The notes under the pieces: model-generated
What the model saw: only the letters and a program-made list of their open reading frames with translations
The model's database searches: none
Told to the model about the DNA's origin: nothing
Translations under genes and position numbers: made by a program
Shown here: positions 42,819 to 52,000 of the stretch, in pieces
How the letters are laid out: each line of letters starts with the position of its first letter
How positions within the stretch are numbered: position 1 is the first letter of the stretch
Source: Scalindua_A sp046757465
GTDB taxonomy: Bacteria > Planctomycetota > Brocadiia > Brocadiales > Scalinduaceae
DNA length: 64,000 bases
Assembly (NCBI GenBank): GCA_046757465.1
Contig: JBHHYH010000002.1
Location: forward strand, 1 to 64,000
Direction of reading: 5' to 3'

Positions 42819-43024
42819 GAGGCTGTGTCACAATAGAGAAAACACATAATATGTCATTTTTACCCGCATTTTGCCCCCAATGCTTCCTTGCCGAAAGTAG
42901 GCTCTGTAACCAGAAGTAGGCCCCTTTACCGAAAGTAGGCACCTTTAGGTGGGTGGAGCGGAAGTAAGGAAGGGGGGGAGCGGGGCTAGGAATGAGGGCG
43001 GGATGACAATTGTGACACAGCCTC
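42819..43024. mobile_element. MITE-like element, copy 3 (206 bp), with nested sequence
   Basis: Termini GAGGCTGTGTCACAAT and ATTGTGACACAGCCTC are perfect inverted repeats. TAA at 42816-42818 and 43025-43027 is a 3-bp target duplication. The element split a CCCCCTTTTCTAAAGGGGGAC repeat (42806-42818 plus 43028-43035). The inside differs from other copies and contains CTTGCCGAAAGTAGGCTCTG (about 42888), whose complement occurs at about 46097. Confidence 0.85.
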
Positions 43025-43052
43025 TAAAGGGGGACTGAGGGGAATTATTAAA

Positions 43053-44549
43053 ATGTGGGAAAAAATGAGAACATATAGAAATGTCATAATAGTTGTAAGC
43101 CTGTTGATAATATTTATCTGTGTTCAGCCGTGTACTTATGCTACCGATAAGGTTTTAGGCTTCCAGGAAGAAATGGCGAAGTTGATGGGTCAAAAGGCGG
43201 GGCCAGATAACACTGGAGATGTCTATCACATGGGTGGGCTTACGGGCTACTACACAGGTCCTAAGGAACTATTTCCAGGGAAGGGAAAATACGGGGATCT
43301 TTATAACTTCCTTCCCCTTATCCGATGGTATGACCCGGACTACTATTACAACAGTGATGAATTCCATCAGGGGAGTGATGTCGAGGGATGGTACAAAAGC
43401 CAAGAATGTATACTCTGCCACGAAGTTGAGAACCCCGGCATAGTGGCACAGTGGAGACGAAGTAAACATGCCTCACCAAGTGAAGGAAAGGAAGTGGTAG
43501 GTTGTGAAAAATGTCATGGCAGTGATCATCTACACCTTTTTATGCCTTCGTTTAACACGTGTGGGGAATGTCATCCTGAACAACTCAAAGGACACCGTTC
43601 CGGTGGACAGGGCGGCCATGCACATGCCTACAGCATTGACCTGTGCGAACAAGGCTGTCAGATAGAGAAACCGGCTGAGGAGGTTGCAGGCTGTCTTACC
43701 TGTCACGCCATCGCAGAGAATCGGTGCGATGGCTGCCATTCCAGACACCATTTCTCCGCTGCCGAGGCGCGTAAAACGCATAGCTGCGCCGTTTGTCATT
43801 CTGGTCCTGAACAATACGAACACGAGATGTACATGCAATCCTATCATGGACAGATATACCAGTCTGAAATGCACGAATGGGACTGGACACAACCCCTCAA
43901 TGCCAAAAACTACAAGGTGCCCACATGTGCATACTGCCACATGAACAATGGTAATCACAATGTGATGAATGCCTCTACCGTGTATACTTACATGGGAACC
44001 TCACTGGTGGACAGAGGTGCACCGAGGTACAGGGAAATACGAGAGGGGTGGGTAACAATCTGTAAGGGATGCCACTCCCAACGGTTTGCCAGTGATCAGC
44101 TTTCGGCCATGGACGAAATGGTCAAGCTCAGCTTTACCAAATACAGAGAAGCTATGGCACTGGTAGTGGATCTATATAAGGAAGAACTCCTGGACCCAAT
44201 GCCTGTTGATTTAGCTCCGGACTGGACGGGCGGTCACAACTTTAGCCTGCTTCCAGGTGGCGCAGTCAGGAAATACAACATCTCAGAAATAGAAAGATTG
44301 ACTTATGAACTCCTGGTAGACATCACAGACGCCATCTACAAGGCCAAGGCACACAATGCAGTCTACAGTCCCATTTATGGTTATTGGGAATGGGCCCAGG
44401 ATAGATGGCTGGTGAAGATTAAGACAGAAGTCAGTCGTCTCAGACGCCTTGCAGAGATAGAGAAGAAACTGGGAATCAAACACACTGCTTACGACTTCTG
44501 GAAACATGGTGAATACACTGACCTCTATCTGGGCTGGAGAAGGAAATGA
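43053..44549 (+). CDS. Octaheme cytochrome c of the hydroxylamine oxidoreductase (HAO) family
   Basis: A 498-residue exported protein (signal peptide about residues 5-30). Eight CxxCH heme sites in order: C-I-L-C-H, C-E-K-C-H, C-G-E-C-H, C-L-T-C-H, C-D-G-C-H, C-A-V-C-H, C-A-Y-C-H and C-K-G-C-H. Count, spacing and the Tyr-rich helical C-terminus match HAO-type octahemes, which include hydrazine dehydrogenase and several HAO paralogues in anammox bacteria. Whether a Tyr cross-links the P460 heme (fourth site), which decides oxidative versus reductive catalysis, must be settled by alignment; Tyr residues in Y-S-P-I-Y-G-Y-W are candidates. By eye its GC content is above that of its neighbours. 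It lies directly after a MITE-split repeat and has its own GAGGGG ribosome site. Confidence 0.9.
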   Translation: MWEKMRTYRNVIIVVSLLIIFICVQPCTYATDKVLGFQEEMAKLMGQKAGPDNTGDVYHMGGLTGYYTGPKELFPGKGKYGDLYNFLPLIRWYDPDYYYNSDEFHQGSDVEGWYKSQECILCHEVENPGIVAQWRRSKHASPSEGKEVVGCEKCHGSDHLHLFMPSFNTCGECHPEQLKGHRSGGQGGHAHAYSIDLCEQGCQIEKPAEEVAGCLTCHAIAENRCDGCHSRHHFSAAEARKTHSCAVCHSGPEQYEHEMYMQSYHGQIYQSEMHEWDWTQPLNAKNYKVPTCAYCHMNNGNHNVMNASTVYTYMGTSLVDRGAPRYREIREGWVTICKGCHSQRFASDQLSAMDEMVKLSFTKYREAMALVVDLYKEELLDPMPVDLAPDWTGGHNFSLLPGGAVRKYNISEIERLTYELLVDITDAIYKAKAHNAVYSPIYGYWEWAQDRWLVKIKTEVSRLRRLAEIEKKLGIKHTAYDFWKHGEYTDLYLGWRRK

Positions 44550-44597
44550 AGGGAAAAATTACAATCCGAATAGCCTTTGGTAGTAGAGATTGTATAC

Positions 44598-45659
44598 TTA
44601 AATCAAAATTGCTTTGTGATCTATTAAGTTTGTGTCATTTATCCCAAGCCCATACTTGGCGGCAGTTTCAATATGTTTTGGGAGGTTTGCACGGTTAAAG
44701 AGCGGTGGTCGATCTCTTTCTTTTCTCTTTTCCTCAATAATGTTCATACCTATTGTATCCAGGGCGACGGGGTCTTTACTTAACATGATTCCATTATTGC
44801 CCCATACATGCCTTTTGTGCGGCATTGGTCCGCCATCGAAGAGACCCAGTATTCCATTACAGATATGAAGCTTAATCTTATTTCTTATCTCAGGTATCGA
44901 ATTTATGGCTGCAATGAAGGGATCACATGAATTATCATGAAAGTTGTCCGGGTGACTGATCACACCATGGGATATGTTTTTAAGCGAAATGCTTACGCCT
45001 GCAGTTTCATGGTCTTTTAGCAAACATAGATTTATGAGTGAATCAACTTCTTCTGTCAGTATCCTGCTTATCCTTACGGCTCCGTAACCACTGTCGTACT
45101 CTCTATATGAACTGCCAGAATCCAGGGCATCTAATCCCCCACCCATATCTGTTGCGTAAACCCTTACACCTTTGAAAGACGTGTTTAACTCGAAGCCTGA
45201 TGATAGCAAAAAATGCTGATATTGATCCCATATAATAATGTTATTTTCATTAACACCTATGCCTTTAAGGGCATCAACGATAGCCCAACAAACTTGATAA
45301 TTACCAGCAAGGAGGTGAGAACCAAGACCGTTTATCTTTATGCCTATTCTTTCCTCTGGGAAAAAAAGCGTTTTCCATGCATCTGCTGGATTTTTTGTAC
45401 CTGTAAGTGAAGTTATCCCCGTGCTCACCATCTGTTTAACTAGAGAGATATCTGGAGTTAACCCTTCAACGACATCTTTCCTACTTTTAACATCTACTAC
45501 AAGGGATAAAGGATTCTGATTATTTATTAATTCTGAATTTTTTTCTACGTCACTTGATAAGGGATCAGGTGGTAGTGGTATTTGCGGTAACACTCCACCT
45601 AGAAGTGTGCTGACACAAGTACACTTAATAAATTCTCTACGAGTTAAGTATCTGCTCAT
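44598..45659 (-). CDS. Tat-exported DUF362 protein
   Basis: A 353-residue protein with a twin-arginine signal (T-R-R-E-F-I-K, residues 6-12, then a hydrophobic stretch). The mature part is of the DUF362 type: I-G-I-K-I-N-G-L-G (about 106-114), L-C-L-L-K-D-H (about 210-216), and K-D-P-V-A-L-D-T-I-G (about 293-302). DUF362 proteins often carry iron-sulfur clusters, but no ferredoxin motif is seen here. A folded, cofactor-bearing exported protein is likely. Convergent with the octaheme gene, which may be functionally related. Confidence 0.82.
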   Translation of the reverse strand: MSRYLTRREFIKCTCVSTLLGGVLPQIPLPPDPLSSDVEKNSELINNQNPLSLVVDVKSRKDVVEGLTPDISLVKQMVSTGITSLTGTKNPADAWKTLFFPEERIGIKINGLGSHLLAGNYQVCWAIVDALKGIGVNENNIIIWDQYQHFLLSSGFELNTSFKGVRVYATDMGGGLDALDSGSSYREYDSGYGAVRISRILTEEVDSLINLCLLKDHETAGVSISLKNISHGVISHPDNFHDNSCDPFIAAINSIPEIRNKIKLHICNGILGLFDGGPMPHKRHVWGNNGIMLSKDPVALDTIGMNIIEEKRKERDRPPLFNRANLPKHIETAAKYGLGINDTNLIDHKAILI

Positions 45660-45900
45660 TATACTACCTCCTCAAACCAAATGGACATTATAAGAAGTGG
45701 TTGTGAAGTCTTGCATAAATCATTCTTCTTTCCATACCAGGTTATTATATCACCCTGAATTAGTACATGCAATTATAGAATAGAAATGAAAAGTTTGACA
45801 TACTACAGTTTGTTGTGGCATATAAAACCGGAGATGGATGTATTTTTTATCTTTATCATAAAGATAATTAGAGTACTGCGAAATTAATCAAATGATACTG

Positions 45901-46020
45901 TGCTGGTTCAGGCTTGTAGCCTGAACCAAAACATTTCGGTTCAATCTACAAGATTGAACCAGCAAGAAAGCTCTGCGAAGTCATGCCTGAGGTCGTGCCA
46001 GAGGCAGATTCGCCTCTGGC
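45901..46020. repeat. Cluster of three perfect hairpins
   Basis: GGTTCAGGCTTGTAGCCTGAACC (45905-45927), GGTTCAATCTACAAGATTGAACC (45938-45960) and GCCAGAGGCAGATTCGCCTC followed by TGGC (45997-46020). The outer TGCTGGTTCA and TGAACCAGCA can also pair across the first two. Non-coding; similar in style to 58191-58322. Confidence 0.8.
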
Positions 46021-46440
46021 GAAAATCTCGTAAGTTATTGTTATAAATAGATTTCTCACGGGGTTTATCCTGAGCCCCCACTTCTTGCTTTCGCTCTTAC
46101 AGAGCCTACTTTCGGCAAGAAAGCAGTGGGGGCGAAGGGTTCAGAATGACATTTCTGGCATTTTGCAGAACTCTTTTAAAGGTAATTTTTTTGATCCCTA
46201 TAGTTACTTGGCATGTAATTTGATATATTCAACCTTCATGCTTCTTCGGATTACCCTGTCTGCCCCTGCCCGACGCCCGCCTGTCGGACGGACAGGGCAG
46301 GCGGGGACAGGCGCAGGCACGAATTATGAAACCTTAACATAGGAATCTGGATTCCCTGCCCGACAAATGGCAGGCGGGCCTGCGAAAACGGGGGTATTTT
46401 CCTCCCTTTCGGGAGGATTCCAGAACTTATTTTCGGGTTA
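46021..46440. repeat. Repeat-rich intergenic stretch
   Basis: Contains CCCCCACTTCTTGCTTTC ... AGCAGTGGGGGCG (46075-46132), related to the MITE inner hairpin, and the piece complementary to 42888-42907. It then contains GC-rich palindromes of the CTGCCCGACAAATGGCAGG type (46257-46400). The latter is the uninterrupted version of the repeat split by the MITE at 60672-60801. Confidence 0.7.
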
Positions 46441-46666
46441 AATTGGACTGTATATAGTGGTTAAAAATGATTGTCATTATTTTTCCAAGTTGGTTAATTC
46501 CAAATAATGCTATAATAAATTACATACTTTAATATGCTAATTTCTGATGCGGAAACGCTATATTGTCACCCTGAATCCTGTGCTGAACACGTTTCAGTAT
46601 TGATTCAGGATTGATATATATAGATTCTGAAACAAGTTCATAATAACATTCTTAAGGATATCTAAA
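46441..46666. other. Remainder of the gap before the CusB-like gene
   Basis: Holds a degenerate copy of the CCTGAATCC / GATTCAGG repeat (about 46573-46640) with AGATTCTGAAACAAGTTCA. A promoter for the copper genes should be here but is not obvious. AAGGAT provides the ribosome site. Confidence 0.4.
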
Positions 46667-49093
46667 ATGAAAGATATTTCAAGCAAACCAAAAGATATAT
46701 GGAGCACATTAAAGAAAAGATGGAGAATTATCTCAGTTTTTGCTGCCATCTTTATAACAGGATTGGTTATAGGCTTGTGTTTAAGGTCTGGTGGAGTTGA
46801 AAGCCCTGTTGAAGAGCCTGCATTGACTGCTGAAGCCGAAGGTAAAATATTATTCTGGACGTGTGTCATGCATCCAAATATTCAAAAGCAGAAGCCTGGA
46901 AAATGTCCTATCTGCGGGATGAACCTTATTCCAGTCACTTCTGCAGCCAAGGGTAAAGAAATGGGAGGTATGCGACAGATCGTAATCAGCGATGCCGCAC
47001 GTGAATTGATGAATATACAGACTACCCCTGTTGAACGGCGCTATGTAACTGCCGAGGTGAGGATGGTGGGTAAAGTTGATTATGATGAGACCAGGCTAGG
47101 ATACATTACTGCCTGGATATCTGGCCGTTTGGATAACCTCTACGTAGATTATACGGGTGTTGAGGTAAAAAAAGGTGACCATATGGTATCTATTTATAGC
47201 CCTGATCTATATTCCACACAGGATGAATTGATCCAGGTTTTGAAACGGGCACGAGAAAGAGAAGGGAAAACCTCTATTTTTCCGGATGTTGCTGATTTAA
47301 TTGAACCTGCTCGAGAGAGGCTGCGGCTGTGGGGAATGACTAAGAAGCAGATACAGGAAATTGAGAAAAGTAAAAAACCCTCAGATCATCTGACCATTTA
47401 CTCCCCTATGAGCGGAATTGTGATCCAAAAAAACCGTCAGGAAGGAGACTACGTTAATATAGGTGATCGCATTTACAAGATTGCTGATTTGAACCATGTG
47501 TGGGTTATGCTGGATGCTTATGAATCCGATCTCGTTTGGTTAAGATATGGCCAGGGAATTACTTTTATGACAGAAGCTTATCCAGGTGAGGAGTTTGTCG
47601 GGAGGATAGCCTTTATCGAACCAGTACTGAATGAAAAAAGCCGCACAGTTAAAGTGAGGGTTAATGTACCCAACCTTTCAGGCAAACTGAAGCCGGAGAT
47701 GTTTGTGCATGGAGTTGTGCGAACACAGATTTCAACCGGTGGAAAAGTTATAGATCCGCATTTGGCTGGAAAATGGATAGGTCCAATGCATCCGGAAATT
47801 GTAAAAGATAATCCCGGTGAGTGTGATATCTGCGGTATGCCATTGGTACGGGCAGAGTCACTTGGCTATGTTTCAGTAGATAGTAAAGAAGAGTCTAAAC
47901 CACTCGTTATCCCGGTTTCTGCTGCTTTAGTAACCGGCGCCAGAGCTATTGTCTATGTAGAACTCCCCAATGCTGAACAACCTACTTTTGAAGGAAGAGA
48001 GATAGTCCTTGGACCACGGGCCGGAGATTACTACCTGGTTAAAAGCGGGCTGGAAGAAGGCGAAATAGTAGTTACCAATGGAAATTTCAAGATCGACAGC
48101 GCTGTCCAGATCCTGGCTAAACCAAGCATGATGACGCCAGAAGGCGGTGGAGGCGGAGGGCATCATCATGGCGGCGGAGGAAAGCCCTCCAAAGCCGGAC
48201 AGGGGAAAACGATGACTCCAGGTAGCGTCCCGGCAGAATTCCACAGTCAGTTGAAGAAGCTAGAATCGTCCTACGAGGCTATAGCAAAGGCAGTTAAGTT
48301 GAAGGATATTAGTCATATTTGTAATAAGTTTCTAGTTTTTGGAAAAGCCCTCAGTAAAATTGACGGAAGCCTTTTGAGTGGACATCTAAGGATGATGTGG
48401 AATGAGCTTTCGATGCTGTTGAACAACGACGCCGTGGAAGGCAGCGATGTAAAAAAGTTTACAGAGGTTGAACATGTGTTTAAGGTGTTGACAAAGAATA
48501 TGCGTCGCGTTCGTGAACGGTTTGGCACCTCACATGATGCTCAAAGGCCACAACTATCTAAACGTCTGGAAGTTCCTGCTGAGTTTCAGTCACAGCTCGT
48601 CAAGCTGTGGGATGTATATCTGCCGCTTCAACAGGCACTTGCCGGTGACGATTTCTCGCTTGCTCAACAAGCTGTCACACATTTTCAAACATCTTTATCA
48701 GAGGTAGATGCTAAACCTCTTGCCGAAGATGCTCATCAGGTTTGGAAGAAAGAATATTCCAAATTCACTCAGATATTGCAAAATATGGATCAGGCGGAGG
48801 ATCTTAAATCTATTCGTGAAAAGTTTTCCTTACTTTCTGATGAACTTTTGGTTTTGATCAATACCTTTGGTCCGGATGGATTCGGAACTGTTTACCAGTT
48901 GCATTGTCCAATGGTTTTTAGAGGTAGAGGGGCTACCTGGCTACAAAAAGATAAGCAGGTAAAAAACCCTTATCTTGGGCAGGCCATGCAGAAGTGTGCT
49001 GATAGGGTAGAATTGGTCTCCAGCCTGCCTGTGCGTAGCACGCAGACAGGCGGAAAAGCTGAAGAGCATAAGGGAGGGCATCATAATGAATGA
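46667..49093 (+). CDS. CusB-like periplasmic adaptor with two heavy-metal-binding domains
   Basis: An 808-residue adaptor of an RND metal efflux system. Membrane anchor about residues 24-44; first heavy-metal-binding domain W-T-C-V-M-H-P to C-P-I-C-G-M (about 64-92); adaptor core with Y-S-P-M-S-G-I-V-I (about 245-253); a second M-H-P to C-D-I-C-G-M (about 374-392) inserted after the core; a His-rich linker (G-G-G-G-G-H-H-H-G); and two DUF3347-like helical domains (about 525-625 and 645-780). It presumably passes Cu(I)/Ag(I) to the pump. Overlaps the pump gene by 8 bp. A palindrome-encoded segment lies at about 786-795. Longer than typical CusB (about 400). Confidence 0.9.
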   Translation: MKDISSKPKDIWSTLKKRWRIISVFAAIFITGLVIGLCLRSGGVESPVEEPALTAEAEGKILFWTCVMHPNIQKQKPGKCPICGMNLIPVTSAAKGKEMGGMRQIVISDAARELMNIQTTPVERRYVTAEVRMVGKVDYDETRLGYITAWISGRLDNLYVDYTGVEVKKGDHMVSIYSPDLYSTQDELIQVLKRAREREGKTSIFPDVADLIEPARERLRLWGMTKKQIQEIEKSKKPSDHLTIYSPMSGIVIQKNRQEGDYVNIGDRIYKIADLNHVWVMLDAYESDLVWLRYGQGITFMTEAYPGEEFVGRIAFIEPVLNEKSRTVKVRVNVPNLSGKLKPEMFVHGVVRTQISTGGKVIDPHLAGKWIGPMHPEIVKDNPGECDICGMPLVRAESLGYVSVDSKEESKPLVIPVSAALVTGARAIVYVELPNAEQPTFEGREIVLGPRAGDYYLVKSGLEEGEIVVTNGNFKIDSAVQILAKPSMMTPEGGGGGGHHHGGGGKPSKAGQGKTMTPGSVPAEFHSQLKKLESSYEAIAKAVKLKDISHICNKFLVFGKALSKIDGSLLSGHLRMMWNELSMLLNNDAVEGSDVKKFTEVEHVFKVLTKNMRRVRERFGTSHDAQRPQLSKRLEVPAEFQSQLVKLWDVYLPLQQALAGDDFSLAQQAVTHFQTSLSEVDAKPLAEDAHQVWKKEYSKFTQILQNMDQAEDLKSIREKFSLLSDELLVLINTFGPDGFGTVYQLHCPMVFRGRGATWLQKDKQVKNPYLGQAMQKCADRVELVSSLPVRSTQTGGKAEEHKGGHHNE
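49023..49053. repeat. Palindromic repeat in the 3' end of the CusB-like gene
   Basis: CCTGCCTGTGCG and CGCAGACAGGCGG pair around TAGCA. It is translated in frame as about S-L-P-V-R-S-T-Q-T-G-G. Confidence 0.75.
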
Positions 49094-52000
49094 AACCCGT
49101 CAGTCATCTAACTTAACTCCTGGTGACAAGATATCGTTTCTTGACAATATAATTCTTTTCTGCCTTAAGAATAAGTTAGTCGTAGTTCTGATGGTGTTTA
49201 TAATAATGGGATGGGGGCTTTTGGTTGCGCCATTCGATTGGGAGATTGGTTCCCTGCCACGAAATCCGATTCCGGTTGATGCCATCCCTGATATCGGTGA
49301 AAATCAGCAGATCGTCTTTACTGAATGGATAGGGCGTTCACCGCAAGACGTTGAGGACCAGATTACCTATCCCTTGACAGTTTCTCTGCTTGGTGTCCCG
49401 GGCGTTAAGACCATCCGCAGTTACTCTTTCTTCGGGTTTTCCTCTATCTACATCATTTTCAAAGAAGACGTCGAATTCTACTGGTCAAGAACCAGAGTAC
49501 TTGAGAAACTAAACAGCCTTCCCGCAGGAACCTTGCCAGCAGAGGTTCAACCGGCTCTTGGGCCTGATGCTACCTCGTTAGGTCAGATTTACTGGTATAC
49601 ACTCGAAGGACGCGACCCTGATGGAAAACCAATTGGCGGATGGGACCTGCATGAACTTCGCACAATCCAGGACTGGTATGTCAGGTACTTTCTGCTGGCA
49701 GCCGAGGGAATCAGTGAGGTGGCTTCTATTGGCGGTTATGTACAGGAATATCAGGTTGACGTAGACCCTGACGCTATGCGGGCTGCCCGGGTTACCCTGG
49801 AAGACATTTTTATGGCAGTCCGCATGTCTAACATTGATGTGGGAGCCCGTACTATCGAAGTAAACAAGGTAGAGTACATAATCCGTGGCTTGGGCTTCAT
49901 CGAAAAGGTTAGTGACATCGAAAAGTCAGTAGTTACGGTAAATGAGAATATTCCCATTTACATCAAGGATGTTGCAAAGGTTACGTTGGGACCTGCGTTG
50001 CGTAGAGGCGCCCTTGACAAGGGTGGCGCTGAGGCAACCGGAGGCAGCGTAGTCGTTCGTTACGGTTTTAATCCATTGCAAGCCATAAAGAATGTTAAGA
50101 AAAAAATTGATGAAATTTCACCAGGTCTTCCGACTAAGGCCGTTGTTGACTATAAGAAGACAACGCGTACGGAAGTTGCATCGTTTGCGGCTGCCCGGGG
50201 ATTTGATGGATTCAACGGCACAGAACTTAATCAGGATGATTGGCTAAATTGGTTGCTTACAAATTCACGCGAGGATTGGCCTGTATGGATCAATACCAGC
50301 CACGTAACCGTGGTGCCATTTTACGACCGCACCGGTCTAATCTATGAGACGCTGGGCACACTGAACACTGCTCTGACCGAGGAAATCCTTGTGACCATCA
50401 TCGTTGTGATTGTATTGGTGATGCATCTTAGGAGTTCCATCTTAATCAGTGCACTGCTTCCATTTGCTGTACTAATGTGCTTTATTGCGATGAAGTTATT
50501 CAGTGTGGATGCCAACATTGTGGCCCTGTCCGGCATTGCTATAGCCATCGGCACCATGGTTGATATGGGAATCATCATGTGTGAGAACATCCTGAGACAT
50601 CTGGACGAAGCCGATCCAGACGAGAATCGTCTGGATGTAATCTTCCGGGCATGCAGAGAAGTCTCAGGCGCGGTACTGACCGCTGTCTCAACCACAATTG
50701 TCGGCTTCCTGCCTGTCTTCACGATGATCGGCGCCGAAGGAAAATTGTTCAAGCCGTTAGCTTTTACAAAAACCTTTGCCATCTTCTCTTCGGTTATTGT
50801 TGCATTAGTCATTATACCTCCGGCAGCCCACATCCTGTTTACAACTCGTATTCGATCGAAGAGGCTGAAACAATTCTTCTTGTCAGGACTAATTGCCGCA
50901 GGTGTTGTCATCGGCTTTTGGCTTGTCTGGTGGGCAGGTTTTATTCTGGTTGCCCTGGGAGCCTATCGTTTGTCAGAAGGCTATTTACCATCGCATATCC
51001 GCAGTTTTGGACAATGGTTTGTCATTCTAGCCGCCGCCTTATTGGTCGGGATTATTCTGACCAACCACTGGCTTCCGCTCGGTCCGGAAAAGGGTTTACT
51101 GCGTAATCTCGTCTTTGCAGCGTCCCTAATAGGAGGTTTGTTAATCTTTTTTCAGATATTTCAACGATTTTTATTCGCCCCTATCCTCAGATGGTGCCTG
51201 GAACATAAGATGCTTTTCATGTTAGTGCCGATGTTTGTCATGCTATTGGGAATCTGTGCATGGATGGGATTTGATCGTGCGTTCGGTTTCGTTCCGGGCA
51301 CAATTCGTAATACAACAATATGGAAGGGTGCGTCTAATGTATTTCCAGGGTTCGGTAAGGAATTCATGCCCCCACTGGATGAAGGATCATACCTCTATAT
51401 GCCAACCACGATGCCGCATGCCTCTATAGGTGAAGTTCTCAACGTCATACAGTTTCAGGACAAACAACTGTCTTCGATTCCGGAAATAGATATGGTAGTG
51501 GGCAAGCTGGGTAGGATTGAAAGTCCGTTGGACCCGGCTCCACTTTCAATGATCGAGACCGTAATCAACTATAAGCCGGAATACATTACCGACAAAGATG
51601 GTCATCGCATCAAGTTCCGATTTGATGAGAATAAACAAGAGTTTGTCCGCGATCAGGATGGCAACCTGATTCCCGATAAATACGGAAAACCGTATCGTCA
51701 GTGGCGCGAAAACATCAAGACGCCAGACGATATCTGGAAAGAGATAGTTGAGGCGGCAGAAATTCCCGGCACTACCTCTGCGCCGAAACTGCAACCTATT
51801 GCCGCACGGATTGTGATGCTTCAGAGCGGTATGCGGGCCCCGATGGGAGTCAAGGTCAAAGGCCCGGACCTGGAGACCATCGAGAAGGTTTCCTTGGATA
51901 TTGAACGGTTTTTGAAGGAAGTGCCCAGTGTCGAATCTCCGGCAGTCATAGCAGACCGCATTGTTGGTAAGCCATATATTGAGATTGGTTTTGATCGGGA

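Noticed and set aside
43684..43958. Long open frames on both strands inside the octaheme gene
   Set aside because: They are shadows; the eight CxxCH motifs identify the true frame.
45901..46020. CRISPR array
   Set aside because: The repeats are hairpins of different sequence without regular spacers, and there are no cas genes.
46085..46342. 85-codon frame in the gap before the CusB-like gene
   Set aside because: It is built from the MITE-related and GC-rich palindromic repeats.
50342..51106. Open frames inside the CusA-like gene
   Set aside because: They are shadows of the pump gene in other frames.
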